Origin: an uncultured Kordiimonas sp.
Lineage (GTDB): Bacteria; Pseudomonadota; Alphaproteobacteria; Sphingomonadales; Kordiimonadaceae
DNA: 64,000 nt
Direction of reading: 5' to 3'
NCBI GenBank assembly: GCA_947492375.1
Contig: CANLMI010000002.1
Span: 559,529-623,528 of the forward strand
Part shown: positions 34,047 through 43,282 of the stretch, in pieces
How the letters are laid out: every line of letters begins with the position of its first letter
Numbering within the stretch: position 1 is the stretch's first letter
The notes under the pieces: generated by a model
What the model saw: only the letters and a program-made list of their open reading frames with translations
Database searches by the model: none
What the model was told of the DNA's origin: nothing
Made by a program: the position numbers and the translations under genes

Positions 34047-34898
34047 CTAATCGCTGAGCTCTTCACTTCTTTTTCGTGCGGCCCTAACCGTCTCTCGAAT
34101 TAATCCCCCTAAACCGTGGTCAACACCCATCAATGCATCAAGGCCTGCTGCTGTTGTGCCTTTTGGGCTTGTCACGCGTTCACGTAAGGTAAAAACATCG
34201 GTTCCTGGATCGGCAGATAGAAGTGCACCAGCCCCAACAATAGTTTGCCTCGCTAATTTCTCAGCTACCTCCCTTGGTAAACCCTCATTTTCTGCGGCAG
34301 CAGATAAACACTCAACCATATGGAAAATATACGCTGGACCGCTTCCAGAAACAGCTGTAACAACATTGATCAACTCTTCTCGGTCCACCCAAACTGTCTC
34401 ACCCGCGGCTTCCATCAACGTTTCAGCAACCTTACGTTCCGCCGCACCAACATTATCTTTGGCAACCAACCCTGTCATACCTGCCCCAACAGCAGCAGGT
34501 GTGTTCGGCATCGTTCGAATTACCTGTACCCCAGACCCCAGATACGTTTCAAAGTTTGCAATCGTTGTTCCTGCCGCCACAGATACAAGAAATGTTGCGT
34601 CCCCCATTATTGGGATCAGGGTAGGTAAAACAACCGACATCATTTGAGGTTTAATTGCTACAAGAATAGTACGCGCTTTCAAACCGGAAGGAAGTGAAGC
34701 AGCTTCTGCAACAATATTCTTTACCTTTATCTGCCGAAACACATCAGACCGCTCTGTGCTCTCCGCAAGCATAGGGTCAATAATATAAACTGCATCTGGC
34801 GACAAACCAGCGTCAAGCCAGCCCTTTAAAAGAGCACTGCCCATATTTCCACAGCCAACCAAAACCAGCGGTGCTTGCTCTGAAAAAAGCAACTCCAT
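34047..34898 (-). CDS. proC: Pyrroline-5-carboxylate reductase
   Basis: Last step of proline synthesis, reducing pyrroline-5-carboxylate with NAD(P)H. The Rossmann motif is LVLVGCGNMGSALLKGWL near the N-terminus. The helical dimerisation domain carries AVSGSGPAYIFHMVE and RVTSPKGTTAAGLDAL, the family signature. Start ATG 34898 has AGGA six bases upstream, and the ATG at 34913 lacks a site, giving ~283 residues. Neighbours ybjN and ubiK follow the order I know from alphaproteobacteria. Confidence 0.93.
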   Translation of the reverse strand: MELLFSEQAPLVLVGCGNMGSALLKGWLDAGLSPDAVYIIDPMLAESTERSDVFRQIKVKNIVAEAASLPSGLKARTILVAIKPQMMSVVLPTLIPIMGDATFLVSVAAGTTIANFETYLGSGVQVIRTMPNTPAAVGAGMTGLVAKDNVGAAERKVAETLMEAAGETVWVDREELINVVTAVSGSGPAYIFHMVECLSAAAENEGLPREVAEKLARQTIVGAGALLSADPGTDVFTLRERVTSPKGTTAAGLDALMGVDHGLGGLIRETVRAARKRSEELSD

Positions 34899-35045
34899 TC
34901 CATTTCCTAACATGACGTATTCATCAGACTTTCCACTAGCTTGTAGGGCAATATAATTTTTTTCATAATAGATACTTTGTGATAACGAAAAAAAGGGCGT
35001 AATGAATACACTACGCCTAATAAAATATCATGAGATCATGACTGG

Positions 35046-35558
35046 CTACGCACTACCAACGCAGTCGAGCATCGCAGCTTCAATTGCTTGTTCGGGTGAC
35101 TGCCCGCCCCACATCACAAATTGCAGCACTGGATAAAACCTTTCACACTCGCTTATTGCTGTCTCTACCATAGCTGCGAGATGCTCTTCACCAAAATGAC
35201 CGAGCATCGGATCATTTGCAAGACTTGCATGCCTGAACAACAGCACACCTTCATCTTCCCAATATTCGAAATGACCGATCCAGAGCCGCTCATTCAACAA
35301 ACCGATAATTTTGTATATATCACCGTCTCGACCTTTTGGTACCTTCAGATCAAACAAACAGGCAAATTGTAATGTTTTGTATTCTTCACGCCACATAAGG
35401 CGGAATTGAAAATCTGTATATTGACCGTTGATAAACAAAGTTAATTCATCATCGCTTTGTCGTTCCAACTGCCAATCATTAATACCAGCCAATTCTTCTG
35501 CAAGATCAACAGGATTGGGTGAATGCGTTTCTGCGTAAGCCGTATTAAGTGTCGTCAT
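35046..35558 (-). CDS. YbjN domain-containing protein
   Basis: A 170-residue YbjN family protein, related in fold to type III secretion chaperones; its role in alphaproteobacteria is not settled. Family features: a short variable N-terminus, WQLERQSDDELTLFINGQYT, LQFACLFDLKVPKGR, LNERLWIGHFEYWEDEGVLLF and a C-terminal acidic/aromatic helix region. Upstream of proC. The mRNA leader appears structured, with its ribosome-binding sequence GAGGGG (35572-35567) 8 bases before the start. Confidence 0.88.
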   Translation of the reverse strand: MTTLNTAYAETHSPNPVDLAEELAGINDWQLERQSDDELTLFINGQYTDFQFRLMWREEYKTLQFACLFDLKVPKGRDGDIYKIIGLLNERLWIGHFEYWEDEGVLLFRHASLANDPMLGHFGEEHLAAMVETAISECERFYPVLQFVMWGGQSPEQAIEAAMLDCVGSA

Positions 35559-35622
35559 CCCATGTTCCCCTCTAGAGGTGGGACCTACCGGCCATTCAAA
35601 CCGGCAGATCAGTTACCGGTCA
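35559..35622 (-). promoter_or_regulatory. Structured leader of the ybjN-like gene
   Basis: On the minus strand the leader carries three CCGGT motifs (ACCGGT, GCCGGT, GCCGGT) that can pair in more than one way inside a GACC/GGTC pair (35622 to 35581). It then has the palindrome CCTCTAGAGG (35569-35578) overlapping the Shine-Dalgarno sequence. It may fold into alternative structures that affect translation. Weak evidence. The rest of the gap up to 35821 shows nothing clear. Confidence 0.3.
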
Positions 35623-35821
35623 GCGGCTCATATATGTCGTCGAAGAAGCACGATATATAGCTTCCCATATCTTTATGAACACTAAATATAGCGTGCCATT
35701 ACTTAAGACTCGTTGCAAGGAAAAGTTAATAGCAAGCGATTTTTATAATTACATTAGCTATATAAGTACACCTCAGGCATTTAATAAACGGGAATATCTA
35801 TGCTAAAAAATAGCAATCGAC

Positions 35822-36070
35822 TTACGTCTCTATATCTGATTTCAAAGCGTCAATTTCAGCACGAAGTTCTTGATTTTCAAGACGAGCTTTCTCCGCCATA
35901 GCACGGACAACCTCAAACTCCTCACGACTAACTAAATCCATAGTCGTAATTTGTTTCTCAAACCAAGCCCGAAACTGACCTTCCATTTCGTTCTTCACTC
36001 CATGCAAAGTACCGGCAGCCCCTGTTGCAAGTTTCGCAATATCGTCCATAATTTTATTATTAGTTTGCAT
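35822..36070 (-). CDS. ubiK: Ubiquinone biosynthesis accessory factor UbiK (BMFP family)
   Basis: An 82-residue protein of the membrane-fusogenic BMFP family. UbiK assists the ubiquinone biosynthetic complex in proteobacteria. It has an amphipathic N-terminal segment (DDIAKLATGAAGTLHGVKNE) and a C-terminal coiled coil (SREEFEVVRAMAEKARLENQ, then ELRAEIDALKSDI). Its place between proC and lgt is the common alphaproteobacterial arrangement. Divergent from lgt. Confidence 0.85.
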   Translation of the reverse strand: MQTNNKIMDDIAKLATGAAGTLHGVKNEMEGQFRAWFEKQITTMDLVSREEFEVVRAMAEKARLENQELRAEIDALKSDIET

Positions 36071-36255
36071 CTTTTTTCCTATCTAACGTCAGATTTAGTC
36101 TGAAATTGAATCCTATATGATCCATACTGCTGTTTTTTTCAATGCGATAGACTGCCCCACCACGATCGAAGTGTATTTTGAATATATACATATTCAAACT
36201 ATTACTTTAAAAATCTCTATATATTACCATAAAAACTATAACGGTTGGGACGCCA

Positions 36256-37119
36256 ATGATTGATATACTAGCTTCTACAATTTCAAATACTGTTGCCACC
36301 ATACCGTTTCCAAAAATTGATCCCGTAATTTTTAGTTTTGGTGAAGTACCCTTTATAGGGGAACTGGCGATTAGATGGTATTCGCTAAGCTATTTAGTTG
36401 GCATTCTCTTTGCTGGTTGGTACATGCGTCGCATAACTAAAAAACCCGGTGCCCCAATGTCTACAGATCATCTTGATGATGTGCTATTCTGGGGTGTTCT
36501 GGGTATTATTCTGGGCGGCCGACTGGGTTATGTTTTATTCTACGGTGAGGGTAAATTTTTTGAAGACCCATTATTAATACTAAGATTTGCTGATGGGGGC
36601 ATGTCTTTTCATGGTGGGTTTCTAGGCGTTGTATTAGCCGTCATTTACATCGTGCGCAAAAACAAACTAGATTTAATGCGTGTTTCCGATCTCGTTGCAA
36701 TCGTTAGCCCTATCGGTTTACTTGCTGGTAGAATTGCAAATTTCATTAACGGCGAATTATGGGGTCGGCCAACTGATGTTCCTTGGGCTATGATTTTTCC
36801 TAGCGACCCAAGCGCATTACCACGCCACCCCAGTCAATTATATGAAGCCTTCGGTGAAGGTCTGTTATTATTTCTCATTTTGCAATTTTTATATCATAAC
36901 ACTGATCTACCAAAGAAAAGGCCAGGCGTTATCGCAGGGCTATTTTTAGTAGGATATGGATTTGCTAGAATAATCATAGAATTTTTCCGCGAGCCAGACA
37001 GTCATATTGGCTTAGTTGCCGGAGTGTCACGAGGCCAAATGCTTTCTGTTCCCATGTTTCTCCTTGCATCATGGTTGATTTATAAAGGCATCACCCGAAA
37101 CAATTATCAAAAGAACTAA
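36256..37119 (+). CDS. lgt: Prolipoprotein diacylglyceryl transferase
   Basis: An inner-membrane enzyme that attaches diacylglycerol from phosphatidylglycerol to the lipobox cysteine, the first step of lipoprotein maturation. About seven membrane helices. Signature residues: IRWYSLSYLVG with the catalytic-region histidine segment SFHGGFLGV, and LAGRIANFINGELWGRP, the Lgt signature carrying the essential arginine. 287 residues, normal. It probably starts an operon with midA and possibly pgeF. Substrates include the lipoprotein at 49387. Confidence 0.95.
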   Translation: MIDILASTISNTVATIPFPKIDPVIFSFGEVPFIGELAIRWYSLSYLVGILFAGWYMRRITKKPGAPMSTDHLDDVLFWGVLGIILGGRLGYVLFYGEGKFFEDPLLILRFADGGMSFHGGFLGVVLAVIYIVRKNKLDLMRVSDLVAIVSPIGLLAGRIANFINGELWGRPTDVPWAMIFPSDPSALPRHPSQLYEAFGEGLLLFLILQFLYHNTDLPKKRPGVIAGLFLVGYGFARIIIEFFREPDSHIGLVAGVSRGQMLSVPMFLLASWLIYKGITRNNYQKN

Positions 37120-37141
37120 GTTCTGGTTAGTATACAAATCA

Positions 37142-38191
37142 ATGACACCACTTTTTGATATAATAACAAAACGAATTGATGCGTTTGGGCCGATATCGAT
37201 AGCCGATTATATGCGAGAGTGCCTTCTCCATCCTCAACACGGTTATTATCAAAAGCAGATCGTTTTTGGCGAAAAAGGTGATTTCATCACAGCACCAGAA
37301 ATCAGCCAGATGTTTGGAGAAATGATCGGTCTTCAACTTGCAGAAAAATGGTTTCAATTAGGCAAGCCTGCGGAAACACACCTGATAGAGCTTGGCCCCG
37401 GGCGCGGTACCCTAATGGCAGACATATTAAGAGCTGCAAACTCGATTCCTGAATTTCATCAGTCTCTAAAAATACATTTTATTGAAGCCAGTGTTCAGCT
37501 ACGCAAACTACAGAAAGAGAAAGTGCCAACGGCAAATTGGCATGAACAAATTCAGGATATACCCGAAGGGTTTTCCCTAATAATTGCTAATGAATTTTTT
37601 GACGCCCTCCCAATCCATCAATATGAGAAACGTGACGGCGTTTGGTTCGAGCGTATGATAACTCACCAAAAAAACTCTCTTGAATATACCCTTTCTCTTC
37701 CCGGCCCTCAATTTGCGTTAATCCCGCAAAGTGCAAAAGACCGGGCCAATAACACCGTCCTTGAAGTCTGCCCATCCGGCCTCTCGATTACAGGCATTTT
37801 ATCAGATCGTCTGAAAAAATCTGGCGGTGCAGCAATAATCATCGATTATGGTTACGCCCGATCAACTGGCGGCGATACATTCCAGGCATTAAAAGACCAT
37901 AAATTCATTTCCCCTTTAACTGAACCCGGGCATGCAGATATTACAGCTCATGTAGCGTTTGATCAGCTTGCACAAGCAGCAAACGAAAAAGGTATAAAAG
38001 TTCAAGGCCCTTATGAGCAAGGCCAATATTTGATGGCGTCTGGAATTGGTGTCCGTGCACAAAAGCTCGCAACTGGTGCCAACAGCAACAAACAAGAGAA
38101 AATCTTATCTGAATTAAAACGGTTAACGGCTACCGATGAAATGGGGCAACTTTTTAAAGTCTTAATGTTTGAGCATAATCCTCAATCATAA
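37142..38191 (+). CDS. SAM-dependent methyltransferase, MidA/NDUFAF7-like
   Basis: 349 residues of the COG1565 class I methyltransferase family. The mitochondrial member NDUFAF7 methylates an arginine of a complex I subunit; the bacterial target is not established. Motifs: FGEKGDFITAPEISQMFGE, the SAM site HLIELGPGRGTLMADILR, and ANEFFDALPIHQ. No good ribosome-binding sequence precedes the ATG, which lies 22 bases after lgt, so translation may be coupled. lgt-midA-pgeF is a common alphaproteobacterial run. Confidence 0.88.
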   Translation: MTPLFDIITKRIDAFGPISIADYMRECLLHPQHGYYQKQIVFGEKGDFITAPEISQMFGEMIGLQLAEKWFQLGKPAETHLIELGPGRGTLMADILRAANSIPEFHQSLKIHFIEASVQLRKLQKEKVPTANWHEQIQDIPEGFSLIIANEFFDALPIHQYEKRDGVWFERMITHQKNSLEYTLSLPGPQFALIPQSAKDRANNTVLEVCPSGLSITGILSDRLKKSGGAAIIIDYGYARSTGGDTFQALKDHKFISPLTEPGHADITAHVAFDQLAQAANEKGIKVQGPYEQGQYLMASGIGVRAQKLATGANSNKQEKILSELKRLTATDEMGQLFKVLMFEHNPQS

Positions 38192-38276
38192 CATCCATGC
38201 AAGTCTGCGCATATCCGTAACGTTGTAATTATAATTAGTTGTTTTAATTTGGAATCTGTTCCTATTGGAGGCACTC

Positions 38277-39548
38277 ATGAATACTGCACTACTATCTTCC
38301 CAGTTTACCCTTCCCAACGGTTCAATTTTACAAAATAGAATTGCAAAAGCTGCCATGGAAGAAAGCCTGTGCAGTAAAAACCATGGCCCCAGCGATCACC
38401 TTATAGCTTTGTACAAAAGATGGTCAGAAGGCAGGCCTGGTCTTCTTATAACTGGCAACATTATGATCGATCGTCGCGCGTTAACCGGCCCAAACAATGT
38501 TATCGTTGAAGACGAAAAGCATTCACAACATCTGACAGACTGGGCCAGAGCTGGCAAGATAGGCGGTAATCTTCTTTGGGCTCAAATCAGCCACCCCGGT
38601 AGGCAGGTTTTTGCTAATATGGATGCACAACCGGTTGCTCCGTCCGCTGTTGGTGTCAACATCCCCGGCGCCAGAGGTATGTTCGCGATTCCACGGGCAC
38701 TCACCGAAGATGAAATTCAAGACTTGATCAACCGCTTCGCTGCGACAGCAGCAGTCTTAGATAAAGCTGGATTCGACGGCGCCCAAATTCACGGCGCACA
38801 CGGATATTTAATTAGCCAATTCTTATCACCCATTACAAACCAGCGAAATGACCAATGGGGAGGGTCAATTGAAAACCGAACACGTTTCCTATTGGAAATT
38901 ATTCGAAGAGTAAGACATAATACACATCAAAACTTTGGGGTTGGTTTAAAGCTAAACAGTGCTGATTTTCAGCGTGGTGGCTTTACAGAAGACGACGCTG
39001 AAGCTGTTATAAAAATCTTAAATGCAGAAAAACTGGATCTACTTGAAATATCTGGCGGTACATACGAGGCACCAGCAATGGCTGGCAAAACCATATCAAA
39101 TAATGAAACCGACACAAATAAAAAGCAGTCCACTATAAAACGCGAAGCATACTTTCTGGAGTTTGCCAAAAAGGCCAAAATGATTACTGAAATGCCAATA
39201 ATGGTAACCGGCGGCTTTAGAAGCCGGCACATTATGGAGCACGCACTTGCCAGTAAAGCGCTTGATATTATCGGGATGGGGAAACCATTTTCAACAAACC
39301 CTGACATTGCTTCAGACCTGTTAACTGGCCGATTAGAAAAAATCACTCTAAAACAAATAGTCATGTCAAAACCTGCCTTCGAGAGCGTCTCAGAAATGGC
39401 ATGGGCAAAGAGCCAAATTCATAGAATTTCAAGAGGTAAAAAACCTGACCCATTTTTGCCACCACTTTTAAACATGATACAATCACAAATTCATCAAAGA
39501 CGTGATGCACGAAAATACAAAGCCTGGTTAAAAGAAACATATCAATAA
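38277..39548 (+). CDS. Old yellow enzyme family NADH:flavin oxidoreductase
   Basis: An FMN-dependent TIM-barrel oxidoreductase (~423 residues from ATG 38277, which has GGAGG six bases upstream). Features: LPNGSILQNRIAKAAMEE at the N-terminus, AQISHPGRQ, the substrate and flavin segment GAQIHGAHGYLISQFLSP followed by NQRNDQWGGSIENRTRF, and MVTGGFRSRHIMEHAL. It lacks the C-terminal FeS/FAD domain of 2,4-dienoyl-CoA reductases. It probably reduces activated alkenes. It sits between midA and pgeF, which are usually adjacent, and is likely a later insertion. Confidence 0.88.
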   Translation: MNTALLSSQFTLPNGSILQNRIAKAAMEESLCSKNHGPSDHLIALYKRWSEGRPGLLITGNIMIDRRALTGPNNVIVEDEKHSQHLTDWARAGKIGGNLLWAQISHPGRQVFANMDAQPVAPSAVGVNIPGARGMFAIPRALTEDEIQDLINRFAATAAVLDKAGFDGAQIHGAHGYLISQFLSPITNQRNDQWGGSIENRTRFLLEIIRRVRHNTHQNFGVGLKLNSADFQRGGFTEDDAEAVIKILNAEKLDLLEISGGTYEAPAMAGKTISNNETDTNKKQSTIKREAYFLEFAKKAKMITEMPIMVTGGFRSRHIMEHALASKALDIIGMGKPFSTNPDIASDLLTGRLEKITLKQIVMSKPAFESVSEMAWAKSQIHRISRGKKPDPFLPPLLNMIQSQIHQRRDARKYKAWLKETYQ

Positions 39549-39600
39549 GGCAGGCAAGCTTTTATGTTCGCCGCCCTTATTCAGCACTTAGGGATATAAA

Positions 39601-40395
39601 ATGCTACAGAATCAAGAAGCCGAAAATTGTCGCTGGGAAGTTACAAAAAACATTCCCTTTCCACATGGTTTCTTTTCTCGCCGTGGTGGTGTTTCAAAAG
39701 GAATATATGAAGGCCTGAACTGTGGCCCAGGGTCCAGTGATGAGCCTTGTAAAATCTGGGAGAACAGGCAAATCATAGCAAGTTTAATTGGAAAAAGGCG
39801 CGACACTCCCATCGTCAGCAATTATCAAATTCACAGCAACATCGTGACGTATGTGGATAATAATTGGGGCGATGATCGCCCACAAGCTGACGCTATGGTA
39901 ACTGATCAGCCCGGCATAATACTTGGCATCCTAACAGCAGATTGTACACCAATCATCTTCGCCGATATAAAAAACAATATTATTGGGGCTGCACACGCCG
40001 GATGGAAAGGGGCATTCACAGACATTATAGAAGCGACAATTCAAGCTATGGAAAAAATAGGCGCATCACGTAGTTCAATCATAGCGGCAACTGGGCCAAC
40101 AATTGCCCAAGAAAGCTATGAAGTAAGTAAAAGCTTCAGAGACAACTTCATTACTACAAGTAAGCAGTTTGACCAATTCTTCATCCCCGGCATTGACAGC
40201 GAACACTTCCAATTCAGCTTGCCCTCATTTATTCGCGCAAAGCTTACTTCTTCAGGTATCCATTCCTTTGAACAGTCACAAACTGATACCTATCAAAGCA
40301 ATGAGCACTTTTCTTATCGATTAACTACCCATAAGGGCGAATCAGATTATGGAAGGCAGTTATCCGCAATCATGTTGCCTGCGAAGAAATTATAA
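39601..40395 (+). CDS. pgeF: Peptidoglycan editing factor PgeF (DUF152, laccase-domain family)
   Basis: A cytoplasmic metalloenzyme. PgeF hydrolyses mis-incorporated UDP-MurNAc-L-Ser so that the correct alanine precursor is used. The 264-residue protein has the metal/catalytic residues of the family: H in NYQIHSNIVTYVD, C in GILTADCTPII and H in GAAHAGWKGAF. The C-terminus carries FSYRLTTHKGESDYGRQLS, the usual ending. Older annotations call such proteins polyphenol oxidase or purine nucleoside phosphorylase. Confidence 0.88.
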   Translation: MLQNQEAENCRWEVTKNIPFPHGFFSRRGGVSKGIYEGLNCGPGSSDEPCKIWENRQIIASLIGKRRDTPIVSNYQIHSNIVTYVDNNWGDDRPQADAMVTDQPGIILGILTADCTPIIFADIKNNIIGAAHAGWKGAFTDIIEATIQAMEKIGASRSSIIAATGPTIAQESYEVSKSFRDNFITTSKQFDQFFIPGIDSEHFQFSLPSFIRAKLTSSGIHSFEQSQTDTYQSNEHFSYRLTTHKGESDYGRQLSAIMLPAKKL

Positions 40396-40561
40396 TATTA
40401 TTTTACTTTCTTCGAGTTTTCTTCACTTTAAATCCGCCTACTCTGGTTCATTAATATTAAACACACATAAATATAACGGATAACTTTACAGAATAGACAA
40501 GCCCTGATAAACGAGCGATATATTCAAACCTTAATATTTCCTGCCACAGGGAGGCGACCTT

Positions 40562-41500
40562 ATGGGCATGAAGATTTTATCTGGTAACTCTAATTCTGAA
40601 CTTGCAGAAGCTATTGCTGCATATCTCAATATGCCACTAACCAAGGCTGCGATCAGACGCTTTTCTGATCAGGAAGTTTTTGTTGAAATTCATGAAAACG
40701 TGCGCGGAGAGGATGTTTTCATAGTTCAACCAACCAACTTCCCTGCTAACGACCATATGATGGAGCTTCTAGTAGCTATTGATGCGTTAAAACGCGCATC
40801 AGCCCGACGTATTACTGCAGTAATACCATATTTCGGGTATGCCCGTCAGGATAGGAAGCCCGGCCCCAGAACTCCTATTTCTGCAAAATTAGTTGCAAAC
40901 TTGATCACTACCGCAGGTGCTAATCGTGTTCTCACGATGGATTTACATGCTGGTCAGATTCAAGGGTTTTTCGATATTCCAACCGATAACCTTTATGCCA
41001 TGCCCGTCTTGGTTCGTGACATGAAAGAAAAATATACAAACAAGGAAACAACAATCGTATCACCTGATGTTGGTGGTGTTGTTCGTGCACGTGCTTATGC
41101 AAAGCGTATGGACGCTCCAATCGCGATTATTGATAAACGCCGCGAACGTGCTGGCGTTTCTGAAGTGATGCACCTTGTCGGTGAAGTTGAAGGCACTGAT
41201 TGTATTTTGGTTGATGATATCGTCGACAGTGCTGGCACTCTATGTAATGCTGCGAAGGCTTTAAAAGATGCTGGTGCCAAATCTGTTTCAGCATATGTCG
41301 CTCACGGTGTGCTTTCTGGTCCAGCACTTGAGCGTATTGAAAATAGTGTGATGGATGAAGTAGTTATTACAGACAGTATTAAGCCAACTGAAGGCGTTCG
41401 CAGTAACTCTAAAGTTCGCGTCGTTACTGTTGCGCCATTACTTGCAGAAGCGATGAACCGTATTGCTCACGAGACTAGCGTTTCAAGTTTATTTGACTAA
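40562..41500 (+). CDS. prs: Ribose-phosphate pyrophosphokinase
   Basis: Makes PRPP from ribose 5-phosphate and ATP for nucleotide, histidine and tryptophan synthesis. 312 residues with the flexible loop [39 protein letters not shown], the catalytic lysine region [17 protein letters not shown] and the PRPP loop [15 protein letters not shown]. The start has GGGAGG eight bases upstream. It has its own bidirectional terminator. PRPP links it functionally to carAB (pyrimidines) in this window. Confidence 0.96.
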   Translation: MGMKILSGNSNSELAEAIAAYLNMPLTKAAIRRFSDQEVFVEIHENVRGEDVFIVQPTNFPANDHMMELLVAIDALKRASARRITAVIPYFGYARQDRKPGPRTPISAKLVANLITTAGANRVLTMDLHAGQIQGFFDIPTDNLYAMPVLVRDMKEKYTNKETTIVSPDVGGVVRARAYAKRMDAPIAIIDKRRERAGVSEVMHLVGEVEGTDCILVDDIVDSAGTLCNAAKALKDAGAKSVSAYVAHGVLSGPALERIENSVMDEVVITDSIKPTEGVRSNSKVRVVTVAPLLAEAMNRIAHETSVSSLFD

Positions 41501-41530
41501 TCACTTACCCTTAAACGGTAAGTAACAAAC

Positions 41531-41559
41531 AAAAGCCCCAGAAATCGACTGGGGCTTTT
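41531..41559. terminator. Bidirectional terminator after prs
   Basis: AAAAGCCCCAG (41531-41541) and CTGGGGCTTTT (41549-41559), an 11-bp stem with a 7-base loop. T-rich on both strands, it serves prs and the convergent secreted-protein gene. Confidence 0.88.
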
Positions 41560-41585
41560 CTATTAGACTATGTGGATCATATCGA

Positions 41586-42284
41586 TCATAGGCCGGTGTC
41601 AGCAGGTCTTAAAAACACCAGATCCGGTGCGTCGTAATCAGGAAATACCTTTTCCAAAGCCTTAGCGGTAAATTCCGCAGCCACAGGGCCAACCCTTGTA
41701 GTACCCGACGTAGTTAGGTAGGCATAATTGGGGCCCTTATAATTACGCGTCGCAGAAAATTTAGGCACCAATGCCGTCCATACTTTATGCTCGGCAATCA
41801 ATTGACCCGACGAGTCATAGTGTTTTACAACGCCTTTCATACGGCTATTGAAAGAGTTGATGGCAGCAAGAGGAAAGTTCGCGACAAATAAATCTTTTAT
41901 TTCTAAAACGATCTTTCCATCAAACCCTTCAGGGTTAGCGGCATCAATACCACGCTTCATCATTTCAGAAATAAGTGTTGGTACAGAATAATTGTCAATA
42001 TTTGGTATCAAACGTTCATTAGCCCACTCAGTTTGAAACCGGCTACTGTTCAAAGCATCTCTTGGTCGTTGGGCTTGACGTCCACCATCACGGCGAAACT
42101 TTCTGAAAACTTCTTCTCGTCGTTTATCAATTGCAGATATACGGTCCATACGCTTGTCTAAATATTTAGAAAAGCTGAGCTCTATTGTGTCAGGGTCAGC
42201 AATTGTCGAAGACGAAAAACCGAACACAAGCGGTAAGATAGCTATCGATACGATTTTCCGAATTTTAGTCTTTAGAATATTCAT
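41586..42284 (-). CDS. Exported protein of unknown function
   Basis: 232 residues with a signal peptide (about 1-29, ending SSSTIADP). The start has AGGAGA seven bases upstream. A charged N-terminal helix region (KRMDRISAIDKRREEVFRKF) is followed by an alpha/beta part with DGKIVLEIKDLFVANFPL and YDSSGQLIAEHKVWTALVP, ending VFPDYDAPDLVFLRPAD. The second half loosely recalls periplasmic or lipoprotein domains of the DUF4410/YajG type, but there is no lipobox and I make no firm call. Confidence 0.6.
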   Translation of the reverse strand: MNILKTKIRKIVSIAILPLVFGFSSSTIADPDTIELSFSKYLDKRMDRISAIDKRREEVFRKFRRDGGRQAQRPRDALNSSRFQTEWANERLIPNIDNYSVPTLISEMMKRGIDAANPEGFDGKIVLEIKDLFVANFPLAAINSFNSRMKGVVKHYDSSGQLIAEHKVWTALVPKFSATRNYKGPNYAYLTTSGTTRVGPVAAEFTAKALEKVFPDYDAPDLVFLRPADTGL

Positions 42285-42609
42285 TTAGAATCTCCTTTAT
42301 CGCTACTAATACCCAACGTCATAGATAATGCCATATTACACATGTTACTTGAACCCTGTATGAACAAAATTTGATCTTTTTTGAAACTTACTTACTTCCG
42401 CAGCAATCATAGCGGTTCAGCTATAAGACAAGGTGCTTTTCTCTCATGATCAGTAAGTAGATTCTGGCTTGCAATTCCTTAGAAAACAAGGTAAACCCCG
42501 CCAACCTTTTAAACAGTATTTTAACTGGTAATCCGTCCTTGCATCCCTGGAGGAAGTGGCGGTCGGTTATAAAATGAATTATAATCGAATTTAGAATCGG
42601 AGAAATCAG
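42285..42609. other. Intergenic region between the exported-protein gene and rplY
   Basis: A 325-base divergent region. I see no RNA gene or strong repeat. TTGCAA followed 17 bases later by TAAACC (about 42469-42498) is a weak promoter candidate for rplY. A Shine-Dalgarno sequence, CGGAGA, lies just before the rplY start. Confidence 0.4.
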
Positions 42610-43245
42610 ATGGCCAAAGTCATCACTATCGCGGCTGAACCGCGTGAGCGAGTAGGCAAGGGAGCCTCTCGTGCAGCACGTCGTGCTGGTCAAGTCCCTG
42701 CTGTTATTTACGGTGACAACAAAGACCCTGAAGCAATTCAAATCCCTCAGAACGAAGTTATTCGTCTTTTGAACCGCGGCGGTTTCATGTCTCACACATA
42801 TGAAATCACTGTTGCTAAAAAGAAAGCAACCGTTCTTCCTCGTGATTTACAGCTTCACCCAGTATCAGATGCACCAATGCATATTGACTTCTTGCGCCTG
42901 GGCAAAGGTGCAACAGTTGTAATGGCTGTTCCAGTGAAAGTAACTGGTGAAGAAGTATCACCCGGCCTTAAACGCGGCGGCGTGATCAACCATACACGCC
43001 ACGATATCGAACTCAATGTTCCTGCTGATGCAATTCCTGAGTTTATCGAAGTGTCTGTTGCCGAATTAGACCTTGGTGAAGCTGCCAAGATCTCTAACGT
43101 TACTCTGCCAAAAGGCTGTGAGCCAACAATTACAGATCGTGACTTCACAATCTGCGCTATCGTTGCACCGAGCGGCCTCAAATCTGCTGAAAATGCAACC
43201 GATGATGCAGACGAAGCAGAAGTAACCGAAGAAGCTTCTGAATAA
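42610..43245 (+). CDS. rplY: 50S ribosomal protein L25/general stress protein Ctc
   Basis: Binds 5S rRNA in the large subunit. 211 residues: an N-terminal L25 domain (residues ~5-90, with GKGASRAARRAGQVPAVIYG and HIDFLRLGKG) plus the C-terminal TL5/Ctc beta domain (to ~185) and an acidic tail rich in D and E. This is the long two-domain form typical of alphaproteobacteria. It precedes pth and ychF, a conserved trio. Confidence 0.95.
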   Translation: MAKVITIAAEPRERVGKGASRAARRAGQVPAVIYGDNKDPEAIQIPQNEVIRLLNRGGFMSHTYEITVAKKKATVLPRDLQLHPVSDAPMHIDFLRLGKGATVVMAVPVKVTGEEVSPGLKRGGVINHTRHDIELNVPADAIPEFIEVSVAELDLGEAAKISNVTLPKGCEPTITDRDFTICAIVAPSGLKSAENATDDADEAEVTEEASE

Positions 43246-43282
43246 TATCGAACTCAAGTTCGAATAGCCGGAGGATTATCAA

